From the NCBI GenBank assembly GCA_964463485.1, contig CAYXDO010000059.1, forward strand, positions 1 through 61,485: a DNA stretch of 61,485 nucleotides, in the 5' to 3' direction. The notes under the pieces were generated by a model. It was not told the DNA's origin. It made no database searches and worked only from the letters and a program-made list of their open reading frames with translations. Of this stretch, positions 36,898 through 45,598 are shown one piece after another (the stretch's first letter is position 1; the number at the start of each line of letters is the position of its first letter). Origin of the DNA: CAYXDO01 sp964463485 (GTDB lineage: Bacteria; Myxococcota; Kuafuiibacteriia; Kuafuiibacteriales; Kuafuiibacteriaceae). Both the position numbers and the translations under genes were made by a program.

Positions 36898-38037
36898 TCA
36901 GCGCGACGACGAAAAACCACTGTACAGCGCCATGATCAACCTCGAGAGCCCTGCGAAAACGATCAGCAAACTCACGATTCTCGCGGTTCGACGGGCCGTC
37001 GGTGACGAAAATCGCCGCAAGCTCAGGATCGCAAAATACGCCGCCAGCACCGCCCCCATGAGCCCAATCTCGACCCCAACGTTGAACATGGCCAACCCGA
37101 GCCCACGGTGATTCGCAGAAAACCCGCGTGATTCCAGCCCAAATGCCAACCCAAAGCCATGCACCAACCCAAAGCCCAGGGTGAGCAGCCACCGATTCCG
37201 AGGCTCCTCCATGAGGAGATTTTCCATCCCGACGTAGGCCACGGAGAGCGCGAGGAGCGGCCCGACGACCGCAGCGCTCGGTGAGTACACCCCAAGCGCC
37301 GCGAGCGCCAAGGTGAGGCTGTGCGCCCATGCGAAGGCGACCACGGCACCCACCAGCGACCAAAGACCGCTGCAAGCGATCACCACGCCGAACAGAAACA
37401 GGAGGTGGTCATAGCCACCAAGAACCGCGGCGATGCCAGCGACCAAGGCCTCCCGGGCCACCGCCAGCCCGGATTGCGGGGCCTTCTTCAGAACTTCGAC
37501 GCGCACCTCGCGAAGCCCGACGTGAGCAACGCGTTCCACCGGTGATCCGCCGAAGCTCCCTACGAAGAGATGACGATGCCCCACCTCCATCCGCTTCAAG
37601 AACCCGAGGTCGAACACGAGACCGCCCTCGATGGCCGGGCACCGATAACGCGCGAGCACCTGGACGCCGTCAGCCTCCACCGACGTAGCCGATTGGAGCG
37701 CTCCGGAGCACGAATCCGCCCCCGAACGAACGATCAGCGGCTCGACCAACACCTCCGCGAGCGCCGCCGTCGCCGTTCGTACTTCCTCCCCCGCGACCGT
37801 GCCGTCCTCGTTGCGGTCCGCAGGAGGCGCCAAAAAAGCCAGCTCCCGTCCGGCCACCACCAACTCCACCAACACTGTGTCCCCCTCGAGCGAATATCGA
37901 CCGAACGAGAGCCCTACCTGGTGCGCTCGCCCCACCGCAGGAACGAACATGGCGACCCCCATCGCCACGATGACGAGCCGGTTCGTTGCATGGGATTTCG
38001 CTTTGTGCGATGCAGTTGCGCGCGGCTCTAAGGTCAT
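36898..38037 (-). CDS. HupE/UreJ-like membrane protein
   Basis: 379 residues. A signal-like segment (about 24-47, LVIVAMGVAMFVPAVGRAHQ) leads to a beta-rich extracytoplasmic part (50-190), then six or so membrane segments. The family core is GYDHLLFLFG, FAWAHSLTLALAALG and LTLGFGLVHGFGLAFG, typical of the HupE/UreJ_2 group. Such proteins are thought to handle metals such as nickel for hydrogenase or urease, but none of those genes is present, so the cargo is unknown. The ATG at 38037 overlaps the ATG of the divergent kinase (shared CATG); a start at 37962 is also possible. Confidence 0.8.
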   Translation of the reverse strand: MTLEPRATASHKAKSHATNRLVIVAMGVAMFVPAVGRAHQVGLSFGRYSLEGDTVLVELVVAGRELAFLAPPADRNEDGTVAGEEVRTATAALAEVLVEPLIVRSGADSCSGALQSATSVEADGVQVLARYRCPAIEGGLVFDLGFLKRMEVGHRHLFVGSFGGSPVERVAHVGLREVRVEVLKKAPQSGLAVAREALVAGIAAVLGGYDHLLFLFGVVIACSGLWSLVGAVVAFAWAHSLTLALAALGVYSPSAAVVGPLLALSVAYVGMENLLMEEPRNRWLLTLGFGLVHGFGLAFGLESRGFSANHRGLGLAMFNVGVEIGLMGAVLAAYFAILSLRRFSSPTARRTARIVSLLIVFAGLSRLIMALYSGFSSSR

Positions 38038-40042
38038 GACGACGCCCTCTTCCGAGCTGCCCAAGCTGGGCCGATACGAGATCCTGAGAAAGATCGCTCA
38101 GGGTGGCATGGCCGAGATATTCCTCGGCAAAGCGGTCGGCGTGATGGGCTTCGAACGCTTGGTGGCCATCAAGCTCATCCACCAGCACCTCACGCGAGAC
38201 GACAGCTTCGTCAAGATGTTCATCGACGAAGCGCGGATCGCCATGCACCTGCAGCACCGCAACATCGTCCAGGTCTTCGATCTCGATCAGTTCGAAGGCA
38301 CCTACTTCATCGCCATGGAGTACGTGCACGGAGTCAACCTGTACGATCTTTACGAGCGGATCGCGGCGCAGAATCGCTGGTTCGACCTCCCGCTCGCCCT
38401 CTACATCATCGCTGAGACTTGCAAGGGCCTTCACTTCGCTCACACACGTGTCGGCCCCGACGGACGATCCATGGGCATCGTCCACCGCGACATCTCGCCG
38501 CAGAACATCCTTCTCTCTTTCGAAGGTGAGGTGAAGATCACCGACTTCGGCATCGCCAAAGCCGCCGAACGTCTCCACCAAACCACGCCGGGCATCGTGA
38601 AAGGCAAATACGCCTACATGGCTCCGGAGATTCTTCAAGAACAACCTCCCGATGCCCGTGTCGACGTGTTCGCAGCCGGGGTCGTGCTCTACGAGCTGCT
38701 CGTCGGCGAGAACCCATACGCCGGCAAGACGCCCGTGGAGACGATCGAAAAAGTACTCTCCTACGACGTCCCCGCCCCGTCCAAACGAGGATCCACCGGG
38801 ACCCGCGAGCTCGATCTCATCGTCGCCAAGGCCCTCGCCAAGGACCCGAATCGACGATTCCAGACCGCGCTCGAGCTCCAAGACGCGCTGACCGAGTATG
38901 GCTTCAATCTCACCCGAGCTCGGCGAGAGCTCGCGGCAGGTGACTCACAGGTCGCCGAAATCTTGCTCGAGCTGTTCCCTGAACAAGCCAAGGAGCAAGG
39001 CCGCGCGGACCCATCGAGCGTTCATTTGCCGGTCGCACAAACTCTGCCGACTGATCCGGCCGCCGAGTCCGCTCGACCTCAAATCGTCGACGCGCCCGAT
39101 GAACAACTGGGTTCAAGTGACGCGACTTTGCTCGAATTCGACGCGCCGCTCGCGGTCAAAGAGGCTCGGCTGCTCGACGAGCCAGGGGTCGGCGACTCCA
39201 ACGACAAGACTCTGCCGATGCACGCGATCTCCCTCGCCGACATCGCAGCGACCGAACAAGAGGCCCCCAAGAACCCGCTGGTCGCGCCAGTGCCCCTCGT
39301 CGTCGAGACCTCGCGCCCCCCTGTGCCCGAACCTGGACACGTGGCGCGACCGGAATCCATTCTGGCCCAAACGGCTCGGCCCCCGATCCCTCAACCCCTC
39401 GCACCGAGGCCCCAGCAACCCAAGCCTCAGCAACCGCCGCCGGTGGGGAACCAGAACACCGGCGCACAACCTCGCCGAGTGTCCGAAGCCTCGATTCTTC
39501 CTTCGATGCTCTCGCCCGTGCGAAAACAGAGTCAGCTGCCGCTGATCGCAGGCGCCGCCGCCGCAGTCCTCACGAGCGGCGCCGCCCTGTTCCTTTTCCT
39601 GAGCCCGATCAGTCTCTCGGTGATTTCGGAGCCGCCCGGGGCGGCCGTGACCGTGGACGGCAAGCTCCAGCTCGGTCGCACCCCACTCTCTGTCGAGCTC
39701 TCCGCCGGGGAAGAGCATGTGATCGGCGTCGACGCCATCGGGTATGAGTCGTTCAAGAGCTCCGTGCTGTTTCCACGTGGAACTCGCCCCACTCCGCTCC
39801 TCGCGAGGCTCGAACGCCAAGTCGGTCGAATCGTCGTGCGCGCCTCACAAAAGGACGCCCGCGTAACCATCAACGGCGCAGACACTCGAAGCGGAGACAC
39901 CGCCTTCGAGGGCCTCGAGCTTGGTAAGCCTTACGTCCTGCGAATCGATCGAGTCGGTTTTCAAACCTATGAGACCACCGTGACTTTGACCGTGGCCAAA
40001 CGCGAAGAGCTCCTCGACATCAAACTCACCCCCGAAAAGTAG
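38036..40042 (+). CDS. Ser/Thr protein kinase with PEGA domains
   Basis: 668 residues. An active-looking Hanks kinase spans 13-280: glycine loop KIAQGGMAEIFLG, Lys 46 (VAIKLI), HRDISPQN (150-157), DFG (170-172) and a MAPE triplet. A Pro/Gln-rich linker (300-495) precedes one membrane segment (about 502-523). Two PEGA-type beta domains follow (PPGAAVTVDG and a second with VRASQKDARVTINGAD). The layout is an inner-membrane receptor kinase with an extracytoplasmic PEGA sensor. It ends 12 bp before the convergent methyltransferase gene. The start is fixed by family length, not by a strong ribosome-binding site. Confidence 0.93.
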   Translation: MTTPSSELPKLGRYEILRKIAQGGMAEIFLGKAVGVMGFERLVAIKLIHQHLTRDDSFVKMFIDEARIAMHLQHRNIVQVFDLDQFEGTYFIAMEYVHGVNLYDLYERIAAQNRWFDLPLALYIIAETCKGLHFAHTRVGPDGRSMGIVHRDISPQNILLSFEGEVKITDFGIAKAAERLHQTTPGIVKGKYAYMAPEILQEQPPDARVDVFAAGVVLYELLVGENPYAGKTPVETIEKVLSYDVPAPSKRGSTGTRELDLIVAKALAKDPNRRFQTALELQDALTEYGFNLTRARRELAAGDSQVAEILLELFPEQAKEQGRADPSSVHLPVAQTLPTDPAAESARPQIVDAPDEQLGSSDATLLEFDAPLAVKEARLLDEPGVGDSNDKTLPMHAISLADIAATEQEAPKNPLVAPVPLVVETSRPPVPEPGHVARPESILAQTARPPIPQPLAPRPQQPKPQQPPPVGNQNTGAQPRRVSEASILPSMLSPVRKQSQLPLIAGAAAAVLTSGAALFLFLSPISLSVISEPPGAAVTVDGKLQLGRTPLSVELSAGEEHVIGVDAIGYESFKSSVLFPRGTRPTPLLARLERQVGRIVVRASQKDARVTINGADTRSGDTAFEGLELGKPYVLRIDRVGFQTYETTVTLTVAKREELLDIKLTPEK

Positions 40043-40054
40043 TCCACGGCCAAG

Positions 40055-41107
40055 TCAGCGACGAGCAACAGCGACGAGCTCCTCGTGTCGACCCTCGCCG
40101 GTGGCCGCGTGCCGCTCCGCAGCCGACAACGCGGCTCTCAATCGCAGACGATCCCAAAACCCGAGCCGACCATGAGGATCCTCACCTCGCAACAGATGAA
40201 AGCTCGCCGAGAGCATACTCTTTGAGGCCAACGACGGAAGGAAAGTCACCTCCCGGAGCCCCGCTCGCCCAAGCAGCGCCTTCAGCGCTCGGGCGCCGTA
40301 CACGACCAGATGACGCGGCGGCTCGAGCCCACGCCAGCACCGCCCGAACCTCTCGTGCCCATACCCATCCAGGCTCGGCGTCGCCAGCCACAACGAGCCC
40401 TCGGGCGCCAACGTCGCGACGATGCGACTGATGACCTCGACGGGATTCGAAAGATGCTCGATCACGTGGTTCATCGTCACGAAGTCGAAGACCTCGCCCT
40501 CCCCCAGCCTCTCGATGCCCCCCAGCCGGACGTCCAAACCCAGTCCTTTGGCCGCCAAGAGCGCCTCCGGGTCCGGTTCGATACCCGTGACCTCGAACCC
40601 CAGCTTCGACATGGTCAGCACGAACTCACCCGACCCGCAGCCGAAATCCAGAATCCGCCGGCCCGCGCGAGCCGGAATCGAGCGCACGAGCCGGTCCGCT
40701 CGCACCCGCTCCTCGAAAGACAATGACTCCCCCCGATCTTCGGCCGGAGCCACCGCGTACCCAAACCGCTCGTTCAAATACCCATTCCGGAGCGCCATCC
40801 GCCGCAGCTTCTTCGGAGATGGCGAAGAAGAAGCCAGCAAGTCCCGGGGAACGCGATGAGTGTGATACTCGGCGTAGGCCTTGCCGATCGACGCAGCGTT
40901 GGGCCTCGGATCGAGATAAAGGGCGCCACACCCCAAACACCGGTGGCTTCGCCAAACCCCCGGCGCCGCGCCGTAGTCGACCAAATCATCGTAGATCAGC
41001 ACTCGCTGCCCGGCCCCGCAAGCGGGGCAGAAACGAACCTCTTCGAGCTCCGCCGAGGGCCAGCTCTCTCGGTCCAAACCAGGCGACACGACCACCGAAA
41101 GAGACAC
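40055..41107 (-). CDS. Class I SAM methyltransferase with zinc ribbon
   Basis: 350 residues. A four-Cys zinc ribbon at the N-terminus (CPACG near 27 and CLGCG near 57) precedes a Rossmann methyltransferase with ILDFGCGSGEF (motif I), VTGIEPDPEAL and FDFVTMNHVIEHL (motif IV region). The C-terminus is a helical extension. Such two-part proteins modify sugars, lipids or small molecules; the target cannot be told. It diverges from the second methyltransferase at 41136 with only 28 bp between the starts. Confidence 0.85.
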   Translation of the reverse strand: MSLSVVVSPGLDRESWPSAELEEVRFCPACGAGQRVLIYDDLVDYGAAPGVWRSHRCLGCGALYLDPRPNAASIGKAYAEYHTHRVPRDLLASSSPSPKKLRRMALRNGYLNERFGYAVAPAEDRGESLSFEERVRADRLVRSIPARAGRRILDFGCGSGEFVLTMSKLGFEVTGIEPDPEALLAAKGLGLDVRLGGIERLGEGEVFDFVTMNHVIEHLSNPVEVISRIVATLAPEGSLWLATPSLDGYGHERFGRCWRGLEPPRHLVVYGARALKALLGRAGLREVTFLPSLASKSMLSASFHLLRGEDPHGRLGFWDRLRLRAALSAAERHAATGEGRHEELVAVARR

Positions 41108-41135
41108 GAAAAACGTCTGCCGGCAACAGGAGCGC

Positions 41136-41942
41136 GTGGGTTATGTAGACGGAATGAGCATCAGCTCGCGTATGAACCGGATCCGCACGGCGAAGTGGTA
41201 CGAAGACTATGGGCGGGCATTGAAGACGGAGCCCGAAATCATCACGACGAATTACGGCTGGGTCGATCTGGAGGGCAAGTTTCCGGAGCTCGAGCTGTCG
41301 GCCGAGGAGGAACCATCCCGATACCCGCTCAACCTCTACGCGTTCGTCGCGCGGAGAGCGGGCATCGAAGGAAAGGACGTGCTCGAGGTCGGCTCCGGTC
41401 GAGGCGGAGGCGCCCGAATGCTCACTCGCCTGTTTGCTCCGGCGTCCTACCGAGGGGTGGATCGGTCGCTCGAAGCCATCCAGTCTTCCGCTCTGCGACC
41501 TTCGCAACTCGGACTCACTTTCGTCCACGGCGACGCCGAGAGACTTCCTTGCGAAGACCGAACCTTCGACGTCGTGTTGAGCGTCGAAGCCGCCCATGCC
41601 TACGGCTCTCCAGACCGCTTCCTCACCGAGGCCGCGCGTGTGCTCCGCCCGAATGGAACCCTCTCGCTCGCAGACTTCGGCCCTCGGGCTGAGGTCGTTC
41701 GCTTGACGAGTCAGCTCGAGCACCATGGCCTCCGAGTCCTCGAGTCGGCGGACCTCACGCCCGGCGTCGTCGAGAGTATCCGTCGCCGGCAACCCCAAGT
41801 CCAAGCTCTGGCCGCCCGTCTTCCCGTCCCATTGCGAGAGCCCTTCCTCGCCTTCGCCGCCGCAGAAGGCTCACCGATCGAGACTAGGTTGAAAACGAGA
41901 GAAACAGACTACTTCTTCGTGCTGGCCGCGAAGCTAGACTAG
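41136..41942 (+). CDS. SAM-dependent methyltransferase (type 11)
   Basis: 268 residues. Motif I is VLEVGSGRGGGARML, motif II YRGVDRS, motif IV FDVVLSVEAAHAY, followed by VLRPNGTLSLADF. The stretch EPEIITTNYGWVDLEGKF ahead of motif I recalls C- or O-methyltransferases acting on lipids and polyketides. GTG at 41136 has AGGAG close upstream; an ATG at 41154 is the alternative. Its stop codon lies one base inside the 47-bp repeat module at 41942. Confidence 0.85.
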   Translation: MGYVDGMSISSRMNRIRTAKWYEDYGRALKTEPEIITTNYGWVDLEGKFPELELSAEEEPSRYPLNLYAFVARRAGIEGKDVLEVGSGRGGGARMLTRLFAPASYRGVDRSLEAIQSSALRPSQLGLTFVHGDAERLPCEDRTFDVVLSVEAAHAYGSPDRFLTEAARVLRPNGTLSLADFGPRAEVVRLTSQLEHHGLRVLESADLTPGVVESIRRRQPQVQALAARLPVPLREPFLAFAAAEGSPIETRLKTRETDYFFVLAAKLD

Positions 41943-41988
41943 ACCCCTGGGAGCGCAGGCATCTTGCCTGCGCGTAAGCTTCGCGGAC
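41942..41988 (+). repeat. Second copy of the 47-bp palindromic module
   Basis: This copy matches 21457-21503 with one mismatch (G for C in the base after the hairpin). It has the same hairpin: GCGCAGGCA, TCT, TGCCTGCGC. Here it stands alone, without the 32-bp tandem units, and its first base is the last base of the methyltransferase stop codon. Confidence 0.88.
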
Positions 41989-42352
41989 GATGCCTGGCGG
42001 ACCACGAGCAACGTGTCGACTTGCCGCGGAGCCCTTCTCCTCGGCTCGATTCTCGGTGGACAGCGTCAAGAATCGCCTTCTCGGGCCCGCTCGAAGCGCG
42101 GCTATGTTGAATGAGTGGGAGCCTCGAAGGCTCCGAAGAATCCGACGCCCGAGTCCGACATCTGAGTCCGACAGTCCGACAGTCCGACTCCGACTCTGAC
42201 TTCCGATTCCGATTCCGATGGGTCCGTCCGACGATTCCCAAGACGATGTCCGAGACATCCGAGGGTCCGAGCTGACCGTGGAGCCGTTCACTGCACCCAG
42301 CAAGCTGTTGGCCGCCCGACTGCCGTCTCACCCTGCGAATCCGGCTCGGGAG
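41989..42352. repeat. Repeat-rich gap with TCCGAC and GATTCC hexamers
   Basis: From about 42140 to 42250 the sequence is made of TCCGAC, TCTGAC and GATTCC hexamers with AGTCCGAC octamers, punctuated by GACATCTGA. The construction is like that of 1-225, where hexamers and octamers meet at GACGATCTGA. The remainder of the gap (41989-42139 and 42260-42352) shows nothing I can name. Confidence 0.7.
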
Positions 42353-43489
42353 TCAGCCGTCGCACATGTCCGCCTGCACTCGGATGCAGTGCGTGGCCAG
42401 GGCGTTCGACGAAGGACTCTCCACCCGACTCACCGGAGTCACCTCTGCCGAGGGCCTGGGTTGCGGCTGAGTTTCCGCGTCGATCGCTTTCTCGATCGCG
42501 GCTTCGACGCGGGCGAGGTTCACCGCAGCGCGTGCATAGTCGGGGTCGAGCGCGAGCGCCTCTTCGAACGCGTCTCGAGCGACCTCGAGCTTCTGCTGCA
42601 TCTCGTAGGCAAGCCCGAGGTTGTTGAACACGAACGGGGGGGTCTCGTCTCCGTAGAGCTCGACCGCAGTCTCGAGAGCGTCCACCGCCCGCTCGGCGTC
42701 CCGAGTCCGCACGTAGAGCAGACCCAAGTTGTTGTGCATGACCGCCTGCGTGGGCTCGAGCTCCACCGCTTTACGCAGGGCGAGCTCAGCCTTCTGCCAG
42801 TTGCTTCGCTCCATCGCCGCACGCCCGAGCACGTTCCACGCGCTCGCATCGCGCGGGTCGAGCTTGACCGCGACCCCCGCCGTCTTCTCGGCTGCCGCCG
42901 AGTCCTTCTGATCGAGGCGAGTGCGCGCGAGCTCGAGGTGAGTCGTCGGGTTGGTCCCGTCGAGTTTCAGACTCTCCTCGAGCGCGACGGCGGAGAGCTG
43001 CAGATCCCGGGCCTCTCGCGCTACCGCCCCGAGCCTTTGGAGCTCGGTCGCGGTGGGCTCGCGACCAAAGACACTCTTTCGCATCGAAGCCAGCGCCCCG
43101 GCCAAATCACCCGCATCGAGCTTCTGCTCTGCGTCGAGCGTGAAGTCGATCTCTTCCTCCCCTTCGGCCAGAGGCAGCGAAATCGTCGGTCGCGGAGCGA
43201 CCTTCTCGACCGCGGGGTCTTCCGTCTTCACTATCGCAGACTGAGTGGCAGACTGAGACTCCGAGCTCATCGGACTCACGAGACTCACCCCTCTGTCACC
43301 GGCAGCCAACGTCGAGGCCTGGGCCAACGCCGAGGCATGTTCGACCGGAGCCGCCGCCGCAGCCGGAGCCCGAGGTGAGAAGGACGCCGCAAGCACGATG
43401 GCGCCGCCGAACGCCGCGCTCGTCAACAGCGTCCAAGAAACCCGCGCGATGAGGCTGTTCTGGTTCGAGGTGTTCGTCGTGGTCTTCAT
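42353..43489 (-). CDS. Membrane-anchored TPR protein
   Basis: 378 residues from the ATG at 43489, with AGGAGAAAGAA upstream. A single membrane segment (about 15-38) and an Ala/Ser-rich linker precede a solenoid of about six TPR units (residues 150-345). Two of the clearest are NPTTHLELARTRLDQKDSAA and ASAWNVLGRAAMERSNWQKA. The protein should be an extracytoplasmic scaffold for protein-protein contact. Reading further upstream to 43903 would run into the divergent lipoprotein gene. Confidence 0.82.
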   Translation of the reverse strand: MKTTTNTSNQNSLIARVSWTLLTSAAFGGAIVLAASFSPRAPAAAAAPVEHASALAQASTLAAGDRGVSLVSPMSSESQSATQSAIVKTEDPAVEKVAPRPTISLPLAEGEEEIDFTLDAEQKLDAGDLAGALASMRKSVFGREPTATELQRLGAVAREARDLQLSAVALEESLKLDGTNPTTHLELARTRLDQKDSAAAEKTAGVAVKLDPRDASAWNVLGRAAMERSNWQKAELALRKAVELEPTQAVMHNNLGLLYVRTRDAERAVDALETAVELYGDETPPFVFNNLGLAYEMQQKLEVARDAFEEALALDPDYARAAVNLARVEAAIEKAIDAETQPQPRPSAEVTPVSRVESPSSNALATHCIRVQADMCDG

Positions 43490-43661
43490 TTCTTTCTCCT
43501 TGGCTTTCGAGTCGCCAAGAAGGGCTTCATCAAACACCGTGCCAGACCCCCGAGCCCCGCCCGGGCCCGGCGATTCTTCGATCTTCTCGAACGCGAAGAC
43601 TCGCCGTGGTCGATTCCACCCGCCGGGCGCGGTCCGCGCCACCACGGCAGTTGACCCGCCG

Positions 43662-44219
43662 ATGCCCGAGCGCGACAGCAATGCCGTGCGCGTTTTCGGC
43701 GTCGTCCTCTCCCTCCTCGGAGTCGCCTGCACCAGCGACCCCCAAGAACCACCCGCTCGAAGACTCAAAGATACTGGCGTCCACGAAGACGCCGCCAGCG
43801 ACGCGGGCTTCCTCGACGCGGCACCACCCCCAGACTCAGGCTTCCCCACCGGCTGCTCCACGCCCCAAACTGTGACGCTGGTCGAGAATCCAGACCTACC
43901 CATGTCGATGGAAGCTTCCTTCCTATGGAATCAGGCCGCCGATAGCTGCGTCCTCGTCGCCCAACCCGGACCCGACACCCTCTTCGTCTTCGCCGCCATC
44001 CAGGGTCGACTCACCGCCTCCCACGGCCTCGACTCGGGTTGGTCCGTCACCGAAGTCACCGGCGCCTCTCGATCCCGACCCTACCAAGTCAGCGCCATCC
44101 CATACGACACCGAAATCCGTATCCGAAGCCAACACACCTCCGCCACCGAAGTCGAAACCAAACTCTATTTCACCCAGGCCGACGGCACCGTCACCGTCTC
44201 CTCCTTCCTTCGCCTCTGA
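43662..44219 (+). CDS. Lipoprotein of unknown function
   Basis: 185 residues from the ATG at 43662. The signal peptide ends in the lipobox LLGVAC; after the Cys comes an Asp/Pro-rich linker (DTGVHEDAASDAGFLDAAPP), common in myxobacterial exported proteins. The remainder is a small beta domain with one Cys pair (GCSTPQ and DSCVLV). No family recognised. It is divergent from the TPR gene and lies 25 bp ahead of the GT39-like gene, so they may share a transcript. Confidence 0.72.
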   Translation: MPERDSNAVRVFGVVLSLLGVACTSDPQEPPARRLKDTGVHEDAASDAGFLDAAPPPDSGFPTGCSTPQTVTLVENPDLPMSMEASFLWNQAADSCVLVAQPGPDTLFVFAAIQGRLTASHGLDSGWSVTEVTGASRSRPYQVSAIPYDTEIRIRSQHTSATEVETKLYFTQADGTVTVSSFLRL

Positions 44220-44244
44220 ACCAGTCCTTCCGGACCCGGACGCA

Positions 44245-45594
44245 ATGAGCTCGGATAAAATCCCGCCCCGCATCGAGCTCGCGATCGTCCTTTCTCTCCT
44301 CCTCCTCGGCCTCGGCCTGCGAGCCCACAACCTCGGCGTCAGCCCCCCCTTCAACGAAACCGCCGACGAAATGGCCTGGACCTGGAGCGGCATGAGCCTC
44401 CTCTCAGAAGGCACCCCTCGCGCTTGGTCCCACCTGCCCGCTTACGGGAACATCCCCCTCACCGAATGGCGCGGCTACACCTATCCCATCGTGTCGCCTT
44501 GGCTCGACCATCCCCCGCTCTACTCACTTTGGGTCGGCGCCTACGAGCTCCTGTTCGATACCCAAGACCCGTTCTCCATGGACCTCTTCGCCGCACGACA
44601 ATCTAGTCTCGTCCTGTTCGTGCTGACTTTCTTCCTTGCCCACCAGCTCTTCCGACGCACACTCGAACCGCACACCTCGTTGCTCGCACTCATCGCGCTG
44701 GTCACCCTCCCCCTCGCGGTGGCGAGCCATCGCCTCGTCGTCTCCGAAAATCTACTCACTCCCATCTTCCTCGCGATCGAGCTCCTCCTCATTCGCCTCG
44801 CCGAATCCGAGGCGCCCGAACGGCCCCGCCTCGGCCTCCTGGTGATTTTGGGCGCCGCGCTCGTACTCACAAAGCTCCCCGCCCTCGCGCTCGTCTTCGC
44901 GCTCGGTCTCTCCGCGCTCATCAAACGTACGGTCCGGGGACTCTTCGCGCTCTCCGCCGGTGCCACCCTCGGCCTCTCACTCGCTCTCGCTTGGGGCTAC
45001 CACTTCGACCCCGAGCTCTTCTCCCGAGTGCTCGCCGATCACCGGGCGCGATTCTCCGGCTTTTTCGGTCTCCAAGACTTGCTCTTCATCCCCCGAATCG
45101 TCGAAGCGCGCATCTACCACCCCGTCCTCGCTCTCGGCGTCGTCGCCGCCCTCGTCGGTACTCACCGCGACAAAGCCCGCAGCTTCACCCTCCTCACCGT
45201 AGGCTACGCAGGAGCCATGACCTTCTTCGTCGACCAACGCGAAATACACGGTTGGTACTTGATTCCCACCCTCCCCATCCTCGTCGGCGCCGCCGCCAGA
45301 CTCATCGAACGCTCCGCCAAAGAGGGCGATCGAACCTGCACCGCCGTCCTCGTCCTCCTGAGTACACCCTACCTCGGTCAGACTCTCGCCAGCCTGCCGG
45401 CGGTCCCGAGAGAGACCCTCCGGATGAGCTTACTCGGAGTCACCATCATCCTGGCGCTCCTGGCAACCTACGACGGCAGCACCAAATCCGAAAAACCAAA
45501 TTCCGCAAAACCGAACAAGAGGGCTCAGGCCATCGGGCTGGGTCTGGTCCTACTCGTCTTCGCGACGGACACGACCCTGGCCTTGCTCGAATGA
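44245..45594 (+). CDS. GT39/ArnT-like membrane glycosyltransferase
   Basis: 449 residues with about ten membrane segments. The first extracytoplasmic loop after helix 1 holds the acidic pair NETADEMAW expected of GT-C enzymes such as ArnT and PMT; WLDHPPLYSLWVGAYELLF matches the family's conserved region. Such enzymes use a polyprenyl-linked sugar to glycosylate lipid A, proteins or other envelope targets. The target is unknown. It overlaps no neighbour but ends 4 bp before the convergent peptidase gene. Confidence 0.75.
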   Translation: MSSDKIPPRIELAIVLSLLLLGLGLRAHNLGVSPPFNETADEMAWTWSGMSLLSEGTPRAWSHLPAYGNIPLTEWRGYTYPIVSPWLDHPPLYSLWVGAYELLFDTQDPFSMDLFAARQSSLVLFVLTFFLAHQLFRRTLEPHTSLLALIALVTLPLAVASHRLVVSENLLTPIFLAIELLLIRLAESEAPERPRLGLLVILGAALVLTKLPALALVFALGLSALIKRTVRGLFALSAGATLGLSLALAWGYHFDPELFSRVLADHRARFSGFFGLQDLLFIPRIVEARIYHPVLALGVVAALVGTHRDKARSFTLLTVGYAGAMTFFVDQREIHGWYLIPTLPILVGAAARLIERSAKEGDRTCTAVLVLLSTPYLGQTLASLPAVPRETLRMSLLGVTIILALLATYDGSTKSEKPNSAKPNKRAQAIGLGLVLLVFATDTTLALLE

Positions 45595-45598
45595 GGCA

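Noticed and set aside
36718..37005. Possible 95-residue plus-strand gene
   Set aside because: Overlaps the 3' end of the HupE-like gene, has no ribosome-binding site and an Arg/Thr-rich composition typical of a shadow frame.
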